A stretch of DNA of 64,000 nucleotides from Hoeflea_A sp965228785 (GTDB lineage Bacteria > Pseudomonadota > Alphaproteobacteria > Rhizobiales > Rhizobiaceae): the NCBI GenBank assembly GCA_965228785.1, contig CBDDIF010000001.1:2294001-2358000 (forward strand), in the 5' to 3' direction. The position numbers and the translations under genes were made by a program. Positions within the stretch are counted from its first letter, which is position 1. Every line of letters starts with the position of its first letter. The notes under the pieces are model-generated. The model was given only the letters and a program-made list of their open reading frames with translations. It was not told where the DNA came from and did no database searches. Below are positions 51,151 to 59,164 of this stretch, one piece after another.

Positions 51151-52137
51151 CTAAAGATTGGGGAAGCCGCGCCCCGCCCATTGAGAACGCGGAATGACGT
51201 CCCCGATGCGGTAGCTGAATTTCAGCACCCGTGTCACATCCAGGTTGAGTTCGCAGCGAAACGCGAGATCGTACCATTGGCCACCGCTGCGAAACGCCGC
51301 CTCACGCGGTTCCATGACGGTGCCCCCGGGAAGACTGAAAGACGGCAGGTATTCCGGCGGACGTTGCGCCGCACGCAACTGGTCGCGCATCTCAGTCATG
51401 CACAGGAGTCCGGCTCGTCGGGACCTTGGAAGTCCATTCATCGCAGTGCGGAAGGTCGGATCTTCCCGGATGGCATCCGTAAAAAGAAGTTCTGCGGGCG
51501 TCAGAACTTCATCATCAGTCTCTTCTTCTTCCGGAGCTGGAGCGGAAGGTTCCTGTTCGGGTTCAATTTGCCCGGTCAGCAATGCAATGATCCGTTCAAC
51601 GGCTTCGACCTGCTCAGCCACAGCTTCGACCTGCTCCGATTGCGGTGCTGACAACAGGGACTCCGCGGCTGCGAGCTCCTGCGGGTCCGATGTCTCACTT
51701 TCTTCTGCTTCAGCAGTATCGGGTTCCGGTTGGTCAGGCTGGTTAATGGTGAGGTCTTCGGGATCGGGTTTTGGACCCGTGTCGGCTTCTGCAAACTCGT
51801 AAACCGGCCGCAAGACGGGTATCGGCGGTGGTGGTGCATCCGCTTGGTTGGCTTGGGCTTGTTCCTCAGGCTCAGGCTCAGGCTCAGGCTCTTCTTCTTC
51901 CTCGGGCTCCGGTTCGGGTGGGTCCGGCTGTTCGGGCTCTTCTGGTTCAGGCGGCGGCACCAATTCGACCAAAAGCGGGGCTTCCTCCATTTCCTCCAGT
52001 TGCCGGTCGACACGGTGGATGAGCGCAAAACCCACAACCGCATGTAAAAACAATGATACCGCAACGGCGCCACCGAGAACGCCTCGTCCCGTCGGCTGTG
52101 CCGGCGGCGTCACGGGTTCATCGAAATCTCTGTTCAT
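51151..52137 (-). CDS. TonB-like anchored protein with C-terminal DUF930 domain
   Basis: 328 residues. Short cytoplasmic tail, one membrane helix (GGAVAVSLFLHAVVGFALIH, residues 19-38), then a long Pro/Glu-rich stretch of PE repeats (residues about 60-95) and an acidic, Gln-rich spacer, and a C-terminal domain (about 215-328) with LCMTEMRDQLRAAQ, AAFRSGGQWYDLAFRCELN and DVIPRSQW that matches DUF930. The layout is that of TonB: helix, rigid periplasmic arm, terminal domain, but the terminal domain is not TonB's. Its function is unknown; DUF930 is most frequent in rhizobia. No ExbB/ExbD nearby. Confidence 0.82.
   Translation of the reverse strand: MNRDFDEPVTPPAQPTGRGVLGGAVAVSLFLHAVVGFALIHRVDRQLEEMEEAPLLVELVPPPEPEEPEQPDPPEPEPEEEEEPEPEPEPEEQAQANQADAPPPPIPVLRPVYEFAEADTGPKPDPEDLTINQPDQPEPDTAEAEESETSDPQELAAAESLLSAPQSEQVEAVAEQVEAVERIIALLTGQIEPEQEPSAPAPEEEETDDEVLTPAELLFTDAIREDPTFRTAMNGLPRSRRAGLLCMTEMRDQLRAAQRPPEYLPSFSLPGGTVMEPREAAFRSGGQWYDLAFRCELNLDVTRVLKFSYRIGDVIPRSQWAGRGFPNL
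51865..51888. repeat. Hexanucleotide tandem repeat (CTCAGG x4)
   Basis: Four exact CTCAGG units inside the DUF930 gene, followed by a CTT run; on the coding strand they give Pro-Glu pairs of the periplasmic arm. Copy number change would keep the frame and merely lengthen or shorten the arm. Confidence 0.85.
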
Positions 52138-52464
52138 TCAGCGAGGTTCCAGCAGATCTCGAGTTCGGTTGAGGCGGCACGGTGCGGGGCCTTTGAGGCG
52201 CGGCTATGTCATATAGGGTGATGTGGTCGAAGACGACCCTGAATTGTTCACAAATGCTTGGGCGCTGGCAAATGCCCGATCGTTCAGGGTTGACCGGTTT
52301 GATCACCGGGCGACAGTGTTCACTTGACAATTTGGAACGTTCCATATAACTGTCGAGTTACTTATATGGAACGTTCCAAACAAGAGAACGTGCTGGGAGG
52401 CATCACCAATGGCCCGTGTATCCACTGATACGGGCTGCGTCCGCGGATGCGGAGGCAGCTGAAC
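52138..52464. other. 327-base regulatory region before the CoA-transferase operon
   Basis: The part next to the DUF930 start holds no clear signal. The right part contains the LacI-type double operator and promoter, then an 80-base leader, and GGAGG (52451-52455) nine bases before the GTG of the first gene. Confidence 0.7.
52324..52380 (+). promoter_or_regulatory. Promoter with two LacI-type operators in a perfect 19-bp inverted repeat
   Basis: TGGAACGTTCCA occurs at 52333-52344 and 52367-52378. Both belong to an exact inverted repeat of 19 bases: TTTGGAACGTTCCATATAA (52331-52349) and its reverse complement (52362-52380). The central AACGTT is typical for LacI-family operators. TTGACA (52324-52329) is the -35 and TATAAC (52345-52350) a plausible -10, so the first operator lies between promoter elements; centres are 34 bases apart, about three helical turns. 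The LacI gene at the operon end (60769) is the obvious ligand. Confidence 0.75.
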
Positions 52465-54039
52465 GTGCCGGCCAAAATCGTATCGGCTGCCGAGGCGGTT
52501 GCTCGCATTGATGACGGTGCCGTTGTCACGGTGTCATCGTCTTCGGGGCTCGGCTGTCCCGACAAGGTGCTGCAGGCAATTGGCGAGCGTTTCGAGGCTG
52601 AAGGGCATCCGCTTAACCTGACGACCCTGCATCCGATCGCCGCGGGCGACATGTACGGCATCAAAGGGATCGACCATATCGCGCGCGAGGGCCTGTTGAA
52701 GCGGGTCATAGCGGGTTCCTATCCCAGCGGACCGTCCAGCATGCCGATGCCACTGATATGGAAAATGATCGTTGAGGACCGGGTCGAGGCCTACAATGTT
52801 CCCTCCGGTATCCTTTTCGACATGCATCGCGACGTCGCGGCGCGGCGGCCAGGTGTGTTGACCCAGGTCGGTCTGGATACCTTCGTCGATCCCAGTCGCG
52901 AGGGCTGCGCGATGAATGCCAGCGCCGCGGACCATCCAATTGTCCACCGGCACGAGATGGCGGGTGATACCTGGCTGCATTTCCCGAACATTGTACCGGA
53001 CGTGGCGATAATCCGCGGAACCACGGCCGACGAAAAGGGCAATCTGACCTTCGAACACGAGGGTGCAACCCTCGGGGCGCTCGACCAGGCCATAGCCGTT
53101 CGCAATCATCGCGGGCTTGTCATCGCCCAGGTCAAGCGTGTCACCGCAGCCGGTTCGCTGCGACCCCATGACGTGCATGTGCCGGGTCACCTGGTTGACC
53201 TGGTCGTTGTCGATCCGGAGCAGAAACAGGCCACGGAAACGGGCTACGATCCGGCGATTTCCGGCGAGATCATGCGGCCATGGGAGAGCTTTCGCCTTGC
53301 CGAGCACGGGATCGAAAAGGTGATCGCCCGGCGTGCCGCGATGGAGCTTCAGGACGGTCAATCAGCCAATCTGGGTTTTGGTATCTCCGCCAGCGTGCCG
53401 CGCATTCTGTTGGAGGAAGGGTATCCGCAGTCGATTACCTGGGCGATCGAACAGGGAGCGGTGGGCGGGATGCCGTTGGGCGGATTTGCGTTCGGCTGCG
53501 CTTCCAATGCCGATGCGATCCTTCCGGCGCCAAGCCAATTCTCCTATTTTCAGGGCGGTGGTTTCGACGTTTCCTTCCTGTCGTTTCTCGAGGTCGACCG
53601 AGATGGCAATGTCAACGTGTCGAAACTGGGTAAAATGCCCTATCTGACCGCCGGCTGCGGTGGTTTTGTCGACATCACCGCGAATGCCCGCAAGATCGTC
53701 TTTTCCGGGTATTTCGAGGCCGGTGCCAAATTCGAGTTGAGCACGGATGCCATCCGCGTCGGCGAGCCGGGCCGTTTCGCCAAAATGGTCGATGAGGTCG
53801 AACACGTCACGTTTTCGGGCCGGCGCGCCAGGCAGCTGAAGCAGGACGTGCTTTATGTGACGGAGCGTTGCGTGATGCGGCTCGGTGACGACGGGTTGGT
53901 GGCGACTGAAATTATGCCGGGCATCGTGCCTGAGGACGACATCGTCCAAGCGTCGGGAGGGCGGGTGAGGGTAGCTGAAGATGCCGTCAGCATGCCGACT
54001 TCATTGCTTTCCGAGGGGCCAATGGGGTTGATGTTATGA
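52465..54039 (+). CDS. Acyl-CoA:acetate/3-ketoacid CoA-transferase (family I, YdiF/Pct-like)
   Basis: 524 residues from GTG 52465, nine bases after GGAGG; an in-frame ATG at 52447 lacks a site. Both halves of a family I CoA-transferase are fused: the N-half with VTVSSSSGLGCPDKVLQAI and a GTTADEKGNLTFEHEG block, the C-half with NLGFGISASVPRILLEEG and the catalytic Glu in ITWAIEQGAVGG, then FSYFQGGGFDVSFLS. It moves CoA between acyl-CoA and a free acid. First gene of the LacI-controlled operon; overlaps the enoyl-CoA hydratase by four bases, so acyl-CoA chemistry follows at once. Confidence 0.92.
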   Translation: MPAKIVSAAEAVARIDDGAVVTVSSSSGLGCPDKVLQAIGERFEAEGHPLNLTTLHPIAAGDMYGIKGIDHIAREGLLKRVIAGSYPSGPSSMPMPLIWKMIVEDRVEAYNVPSGILFDMHRDVAARRPGVLTQVGLDTFVDPSREGCAMNASAADHPIVHRHEMAGDTWLHFPNIVPDVAIIRGTTADEKGNLTFEHEGATLGALDQAIAVRNHRGLVIAQVKRVTAAGSLRPHDVHVPGHLVDLVVVDPEQKQATETGYDPAISGEIMRPWESFRLAEHGIEKVIARRAAMELQDGQSANLGFGISASVPRILLEEGYPQSITWAIEQGAVGGMPLGGFAFGCASNADAILPAPSQFSYFQGGGFDVSFLSFLEVDRDGNVNVSKLGKMPYLTAGCGGFVDITANARKIVFSGYFEAGAKFELSTDAIRVGEPGRFAKMVDEVEHVTFSGRRARQLKQDVLYVTERCVMRLGDDGLVATEIMPGIVPEDDIVQASGGRVRVAEDAVSMPTSLLSEGPMGLML

Positions 54040-54809
54040 GCACGGTTCACTTGACCATCGATAATGGCGTTGCGGAACTGCGGCTGAACAATCCGGCCAA
54101 GCTCAACGCGCTGACCGAGGCCATGCTTGATGCGCTGGAAGTGCATTGCGCCACCATCGACAACCATGAGGATATTCGTTGCGTTCTGTTGACGGCGGCA
54201 GGAAATCGCGCCTTCTGCGTCGGCGCCGATATCCATGACTGGGCCCGGTTGTCACCGAGAGATTTTGGCCGCCACTGGATTCGCCGCGGTCACCGCATTT
54301 TCGACCGCATTGCGCGGTTTCATGTGCCGAGCATCGCTGTATTGTCTGGTCATGCCTTCGGTGGCGGGCTGGAATTGGCCGCTGCATGCGACCTTCGTAT
54401 ACTTTCTCCCGGTGCGACGATCGCTCTGCCGGAAACCGGTGTCGGCATTGTGCCGGGCTGGTCCGGCACGCAGCGGCTGGCGCGGCAGATCCCGCCGGCA
54501 GTTCTGAAGGAAATGGCGTTGACCGGCAGGAGACTTTCCGCGGAACGCGCCTTCTCCATCGGCTTCGCCAATGCCGTAGCAGATGATCCCACAGCCGAGG
54601 CCGGCGCCATGGCAGCCGAGATCTGTGAGCGGTCGCCGGCTGCGGTAGAGACGACCAAATATCTCCTGTCGGCTTCGCTCGATGAGGATCGCGCCGCCAT
54701 GACGGAGGCACTTGGGGGCGCACTCATGGCGGGATCCGCTGACAAGACCGAGGGTGTTGCCGCGTTTTCGGAGAAGCGAAAGCCAATTTTTGCGGGAGAC
54801 AAGACGTGA
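54036..54809 (+). CDS. Enoyl-CoA hydratase/isomerase family protein
   Basis: 257 residues, crotonase fold. NPAKLNALTEAMLDAL at the start, oxyanion segment AFCVGADIHDW near residue 60, AVLSGHAFGGGLELAAACDLRI near 105, and ALPETGVGIVPGWSGTQRLAR with a Glu at the hydratase position near 130. Hydration or lyase reaction on an acyl-CoA made by the preceding CoA-transferase is likely. A stem-loop begins right at its stop codon. Confidence 0.92.
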   Translation: MSTVHLTIDNGVAELRLNNPAKLNALTEAMLDALEVHCATIDNHEDIRCVLLTAAGNRAFCVGADIHDWARLSPRDFGRHWIRRGHRIFDRIARFHVPSIAVLSGHAFGGGLELAAACDLRILSPGATIALPETGVGIVPGWSGTQRLARQIPPAVLKEMALTGRRLSAERAFSIGFANAVADDPTAEAGAMAAEICERSPAAVETTKYLLSASLDEDRAAMTEALGGALMAGSADKTEGVAAFSEKRKPIFAGDKT

Positions 54810-54853
54810 CCGGCGCTTAGCCGGTTCGACAAAATCACCGTCCCTGAAGGGAC
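54809..54853 (+). other. Two small hairpins between the hydratase and binding-protein genes
   Basis: ACCGGC/GCCGGT (54809-54825, loop GCTTA) and GTCCC/GGGAC (54840-54853, loop TGAA). No T-tracts. They may mark an mRNA processing point that separates the enzyme genes from the strongly expressed binding-protein gene (AAGGAGG ahead of its ATG). Confidence 0.45.
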
Positions 54854-54887
54854 ATAGTCGATTTGCGCGAGTCCAAGGAGGAAACAC

Positions 54888-56138
54888 ATGCGTAAATTTC
54901 TGAAAACCACGACAATAACCGTCGCCGCTCTGGCGGTTTCGACCAGTCTGTCGTTTGCCGAGGACGTCGAAGTCCTGCACTGGTGGACGTCCGGCGGCGA
55001 GGCCGCGGCGCTGAACGTGCTGAAGGAGGACCTGGAAGGCCAGGGCATCGGCTGGCAAGACATGCCGGTAGCCGGTGGCGGTGGCGAGCAGGCAATGACC
55101 GTGCTGCGTGCACGTGTTACGGCCGGCAACGCCCCGACCGCGGTGCAGATGCTGGGCTTCGACATTCTCGACTGGGCCGGTCAGGGTGCACTTGCCGACC
55201 TCAACGACGTTGCCGCCAAGGAAGGCTGGGACGCGGTGGTGCCGGATGCTCTCAAAGGCTTCGCCAAGCACGACGGCAAGTGGGTCTCTGCACCTGTCAA
55301 CGTGCACTCAACCAATTGGGTCTGGGCCAACAAGGCCGTACTCGACGCCAATGGCATTGCTGTCCCAACGACCTGGGAAGAGTTCGTCGCTGCCCTCGAC
55401 AAGCTGAAGGCAGCCGGTGTGACGCCGATCGCCCACGGTGGTCAGGCCTGGCAGGACGCGACGATTTTCGATGCCGTTGCCATGTCTGCCGGCGGTCCCG
55501 AATTCTACAAGGCTGCCTTTATCGATCTGGATGAAGGTGCTTTGGGTTCCGATACCATGAAGGAAGCCTTCGACAGGATGGCGGTCATTCGCGCCAATCT
55601 GGACGACAACTTCTCGGGTCGCGACTGGAACCTGGCAACTGCCATGGTCATCAACGGCGAGGCTGGCTTCCAGCTGATGGGCGACTGGGCCAAGGGCGAG
55701 TTCCTCAGTGCCGGCAAGAAGCCGGGCGTTGATTTCCTCTGCTTCCGTTTCCCGGGTACGCAGGACCAGGTGACCTTCAACGCCGACCAGTTCGCGATGT
55801 TCGACCAGGGCGGCGCGGTCAGCCCGCAGCAGGCGGCTCTCGCTAGCGCCATCCTGTCGCCGTCTTTCCAGTCGGCCTTCAACGTCGTCAAGGGTTCGGT
55901 CCCGGCGCGCACGGATGTGTCTGACGAAGCCTTCGATGCCTGCGGCAAGCAGGGCATGAAGGATCTGGCCGCAGCTGCCTCGTCGGGCAACCTGTTCGGT
56001 TCCATGGCCCACGGTCATGCTTCACCGGCGTCTGTCAAGAACGCCATCTACGACGTGGTAACGGCCCACTTCAACGGCGAATACGACAGCGGGACCGCCG
56101 TCGAAGAGCTGGTGGACGCCGTTTCCATCGCCAAGTAA
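54888..56138 (+). CDS. Sugar ABC transporter binding protein, glucose/mannose GtsA-like (CUT1)
   Basis: 416 residues with a signal peptide ending SFA near residue 24. The mature start VEVLHWWTSGGEAAALNVL and AVAGGGGEQAM-like segment (here PVAGGGGEQAM), with APTAVQMLGFDILDW, resemble the glucose/mannose receptors GtsA/GltB of pseudomonads. NVHSTNWVWANKAVLD and GDWAKGEFLSAGK follow. Glucose, mannose or a similar hexose is the most likely ligand; this is inference from resemblance. AAGGAGG stands just upstream, and a strong hairpin follows the gene. Confidence 0.9.
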   Translation: MRKFLKTTTITVAALAVSTSLSFAEDVEVLHWWTSGGEAAALNVLKEDLEGQGIGWQDMPVAGGGGEQAMTVLRARVTAGNAPTAVQMLGFDILDWAGQGALADLNDVAAKEGWDAVVPDALKGFAKHDGKWVSAPVNVHSTNWVWANKAVLDANGIAVPTTWEEFVAALDKLKAAGVTPIAHGGQAWQDATIFDAVAMSAGGPEFYKAAFIDLDEGALGSDTMKEAFDRMAVIRANLDDNFSGRDWNLATAMVINGEAGFQLMGDWAKGEFLSAGKKPGVDFLCFRFPGTQDQVTFNADQFAMFDQGGAVSPQQAALASAILSPSFQSAFNVVKGSVPARTDVSDEAFDACGKQGMKDLAAAASSGNLFGSMAHGHASPASVKNAIYDVVTAHFNGEYDSGTAVEELVDAVSIAK

Positions 56139-56145
56139 TCGAGTT

Positions 56146-56172
56146 GCCGGGCCGGTCTCAATCCGGCCCGGC
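56146..56172 (+). terminator. Perfect ten-base stem-loop after the sugar-binding-protein gene
   Basis: GCCGGGCCGG and CCGGCCCGGC pair fully around TCTCAAT, 8 bases after the stop. Lacks a T-run. Probably retains the upstream mRNA so that binding protein exceeds membrane components. Confidence 0.65.
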
Positions 56173-56210
56173 GCCCTGAAATCGAATTTACGCCGCGGGG
56201 GACGCCTGAT

Positions 56211-57107
56211 ATGGCCGCGCCGACCGTCGAGGTGGATCTAAGAACCCGCCTGCAGAACTGGATCCCGAAGCTTGTGCTTTCGCCATCCCTGGCGATGGTC
56301 CTGGTCTTCGTCTACGGGTTCATCATCTTCACGATCTACCTGTCCTTTACGGACAGCCGCATACTGCCGTCGTTCGGCTGGGTCGGTTTCGAGAATTACG
56401 ACAAGCTGTTTCGCTTGCGCCATTGGGACATCGCTGTCACCAATCTGGGCATCTTCGCCTCGCTTTACATCGTCATCTGCACCGTAATCGGGTTGAGCCT
56501 GGCGATTTTCCTCGATCAAAAGATCCGCGGTGAAGGCATCCTGCGGCCGATCTACCTCTATCCGATGGCGTTGTCCTTCATCGTCACCGGTACCGCCTGG
56601 AAATGGTTCCTCGATCCCGGTATCGGCATAGAAGCCACCATGCATATGTGGGGTTGGACCAGCTTCAAATTCGACTGGATCAAGAACCGCGACTTTGCCA
56701 TCTACACGATCGTCCTTGCCGCCGTCTGGCAGTCCTCCGGGTTCGTCATGGCGATGTTCCTGGCCGGTTTGCGTGGCATTGACAACGAGATCCTCAAGGC
56801 GGCGCAGATGGATGGCGCCTCCAACTGGAACCTGTATCGGCGTATCATAATTCCACAGCTGCGGCCGGCCTTCCTGTCAGCCTTCGTTATCCTCGCCCAC
56901 CTGGCGATCAAGTCCTATGACCTTGTTATTGCTTTGACCGGAGGCGGACCGGGGCGGGCGACTGAACTGCCGGCGACCTTCATGTATTCCTATACGTTCA
57001 CGCGCAACCAGATGGGCATCGGTGCGTCGTCCGCGGTGATCATGCTGATGACTATTGCAGCGATCATGATCCCCTATCTCTACGCCGAACTGCGGGAGAA
57101 GAAGTGA
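56211..57107 (+). CDS. Sugar ABC transporter permease, MalF/GtsB-like
   Basis: 298 residues, six helices. WIPKLVLSPSLAMVLVFVYG at the first helix, YLYPMALSFIVTGTAWKWFL, and the EAA loop ILKAAQMDGASNWNLYRRIIIP near residue 195, followed by LVIALTGGGPGRATELPATF, a CUT1 hallmark (split here: ALTGGGPGRATELP). Forms the channel with the next gene. Its TGA overlaps the next ATG (TGATG). Confidence 0.94.
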   Translation: MAAPTVEVDLRTRLQNWIPKLVLSPSLAMVLVFVYGFIIFTIYLSFTDSRILPSFGWVGFENYDKLFRLRHWDIAVTNLGIFASLYIVICTVIGLSLAIFLDQKIRGEGILRPIYLYPMALSFIVTGTAWKWFLDPGIGIEATMHMWGWTSFKFDWIKNRDFAIYTIVLAAVWQSSGFVMAMFLAGLRGIDNEILKAAQMDGASNWNLYRRIIIPQLRPAFLSAFVILAHLAIKSYDLVIALTGGGPGRATELPATFMYSYTFTRNQMGIGASSAVIMLMTIAAIMIPYLYAELREKK

Positions 57108-57988
57108 TGGGCGTCGCGACCACCGATACCGCAATCCGCACCGGCAGTTTCACCCGCGTGCTGATCTACCTGTTTCTGCTGCTGTTCGCGCTTTTCTACC
57201 TGCTGCCGTTCTTCATCATGCTGGTCAATTCGCTGAAACCGTTGGATGAGATCCGCGGCGGCAACATGGTGGCGCTTCCGAAGATCTGGACGATCGAGCC
57301 ATGGCTTTCGGCCTGGTCGACGGCACAAATCGGCGTCCAGCCAACGGGGCTGAAACCGTATTTCTGGAACTCCATCAAGATGGTCGTTCCAGCGGTCATC
57401 GTGTCGACCATGCTGGGCGCGCTTAACGGCTATGTGCTGACCAAATGGCGCTTTCGCGGTGATACAATCCTGTTCGGGCTAATGCTGTTTGCATGTTTCA
57501 TTCCGTTCCAGATCGTGCTGATCCCGATGGCCCGCATGCTGGGCCTGATGGGTCTTGCCGGCTCGACCCCGGGGCTTGTTCTGGTTCACATCGTCTACGG
57601 GCTTGGTTTCACAACGCTCTATTTCCGCAACTACTACGCGGCGTTTCCGACCGAGCTGGTGCGGGCGGCACAGATAGATGGCGCCGGCTTCTTCCAGATC
57701 TTCTGGCGCATCATGCTGCCGTCTTCGGGACCGATCATCGTGGTTTCAGTGATCTGGCAGTTCACCAACATCTGGAACGACTTCCTGTTCGGCGCTTCCT
57801 TTGCCGATCTCGATTCGATGCCGATGACGGTGGCGCTCAACAACCTCGTCAATTCCTCCACGGGTGTGAAGGAATACAACGTGCATTTTGCCGGTGCGAT
57901 CTTCGCAGCGCTGCCGACGCTTGTCGTCTACATCGTCGCCGGCCGCTATTTCGTGCGCGGCCTGATGGCCGGCAGTGTGAAGGGATAG
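57107..57988 (+). CDS. Sugar ABC transporter permease, MalG/GtsC-like
   Basis: 293 residues from ATG 57107. FYLLPFFIMLVNSLKP in the first helix, LNGYVLTKWRFRGDTI, and an EAA loop LVRAAQIDGAGFFQIFWRIMLP near residue 190. Ends with RYFVRGLMAGSVKG, the usual CUT1 C-terminus. Four bases separate it from the ATPase gene. Confidence 0.94.
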   Translation: MGVATTDTAIRTGSFTRVLIYLFLLLFALFYLLPFFIMLVNSLKPLDEIRGGNMVALPKIWTIEPWLSAWSTAQIGVQPTGLKPYFWNSIKMVVPAVIVSTMLGALNGYVLTKWRFRGDTILFGLMLFACFIPFQIVLIPMARMLGLMGLAGSTPGLVLVHIVYGLGFTTLYFRNYYAAFPTELVRAAQIDGAGFFQIFWRIMLPSSGPIIVVSVIWQFTNIWNDFLFGASFADLDSMPMTVALNNLVNSSTGVKEYNVHFAGAIFAALPTLVVYIVAGRYFVRGLMAGSVKG

Positions 57989-57992
57989 GAAC

Positions 57993-59108
57993 ATGGGTTT
58001 TCTCGATATTGATAACGTCACCAAATCCTACGGTCCTGTGGAAGTCCTGCACGAGGTGGACATTGCCGTGGAAGAGGGTGAATTCCTCGTGCTTGTTGGG
58101 CCGTCCGGTTGCGGTAAGTCGACCCTGCTCAACATGATCGCGGGACTGGAAGGCATCACCTCGGGCGAGATCCGCATCCGCGACAAGGTGGTGAACGGCG
58201 TGCATCCGTCGAAGCGCAACATCGCCATGGTGTTCCAATCCTACGCGCTCTACCCGAACATGACCGTGGCGCAGAACATCACCTTCGGTCTGGAGATGCA
58301 CGGTGTTCCAAAGGCCGATCGCGACAAGGCCATGGCGGACGTGGCGAAACTTCTACAGATCGAGCAGTTGCTGGGCCGCAAACCGGGACAGCTTTCGGGC
58401 GGCCAGCGGCAGCGCGTGGCCATGGGCCGTGCTCTGGTGCGCGATCCCGACGTTTTCCTGTTCGACGAACCGCTGTCCAATCTGGATGCCAAGCTGCGTG
58501 TCGACATGCGCACTGAAATCAAGAAGCTACACCAGAAGCTCGGTACCACAATCGTCTACGTGACCCATGATCAGATCGAGGCGATGACGCTGTCGACCCG
58601 TATTGCGGTGATGAATGACGGCTATGTCCAGCAGCTCGGCACGCCGAAGGAAATTTACGACACGCCGGCCAATCTGTTCGTTGCGAGCTTCATGGGCTCA
58701 CCCTCGATGAACTTGCTGCCGGTGACGGTGCGGGCCGACGGTGACGGCATTTTTGCAGAAACAGCGAATGGCCAGGGCGAGACCATCCGGCTTGCCTTTG
58801 CCGAGCCCAGCGAAGCATTGAAGGCGCGCGACGGGCAACAGATTACGCTCGGCGTGCGGCCGGAAGCGATCACCGATCCCGATGGTGCGGACCGCAAGTC
58901 GCGGCATATCGAGATCATCAAGAACACCGTCGAGGTGACCGAACCGGCCGGCTCCGACACCTTTGTAGCCAGTACTCTGGGTGGGCTGGAATGCATCGCC
59001 CGAATGCGTGCTGATGCGGACGTGCAGGTCAACCAGGTGGTCGATTTCGCCGTCAACATGGAAAAGGCGGTGCCGTTCGATCCCAGAACCGAAGCACGAA
59101 TCGTCTGA
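57993..59108 (+). CDS. Sugar ABC transporter ATP-binding protein, UgpC/MsmK type
   Basis: 371 residues. Walker A GPSGCGKSTL, VFQSYALYPNMTV Q-loop, LSGGQRQRVAMGRAL signature, Walker B FLFDEPLSNLDAKLR, switch THDQIEAMTL. C-terminal regulatory TOBE/MalK-like domain from about residue 235 with SPSMNLLPV and LGVRPEAI. Completes the CUT1 importer. Confidence 0.95.
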   Translation: MGFLDIDNVTKSYGPVEVLHEVDIAVEEGEFLVLVGPSGCGKSTLLNMIAGLEGITSGEIRIRDKVVNGVHPSKRNIAMVFQSYALYPNMTVAQNITFGLEMHGVPKADRDKAMADVAKLLQIEQLLGRKPGQLSGGQRQRVAMGRALVRDPDVFLFDEPLSNLDAKLRVDMRTEIKKLHQKLGTTIVYVTHDQIEAMTLSTRIAVMNDGYVQQLGTPKEIYDTPANLFVASFMGSPSMNLLPVTVRADGDGIFAETANGQGETIRLAFAEPSEALKARDGQQITLGVRPEAITDPDGADRKSRHIEIIKNTVEVTEPAGSDTFVASTLGGLECIARMRADADVQVNQVVDFAVNMEKAVPFDPRTEARIV

Positions 59109-59164
59109 GGACAGCCGAATGGCCTTATTTGCCGAATGTGTTGTCCGCCGTCACTGAGGTACCA

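Noticed and set aside
51865..51900. CTCAGG repeats as a CRISPR-like or mobile-element repeat
   Set aside because: They are short, contiguous, in frame, and encode Pro-Glu pairs of a low-complexity arm; no spacers.
54252..55307. 351-codon minus-strand open frame
   Set aside because: Antisense to the enoyl-CoA hydratase and sugar-binding protein; no domain.
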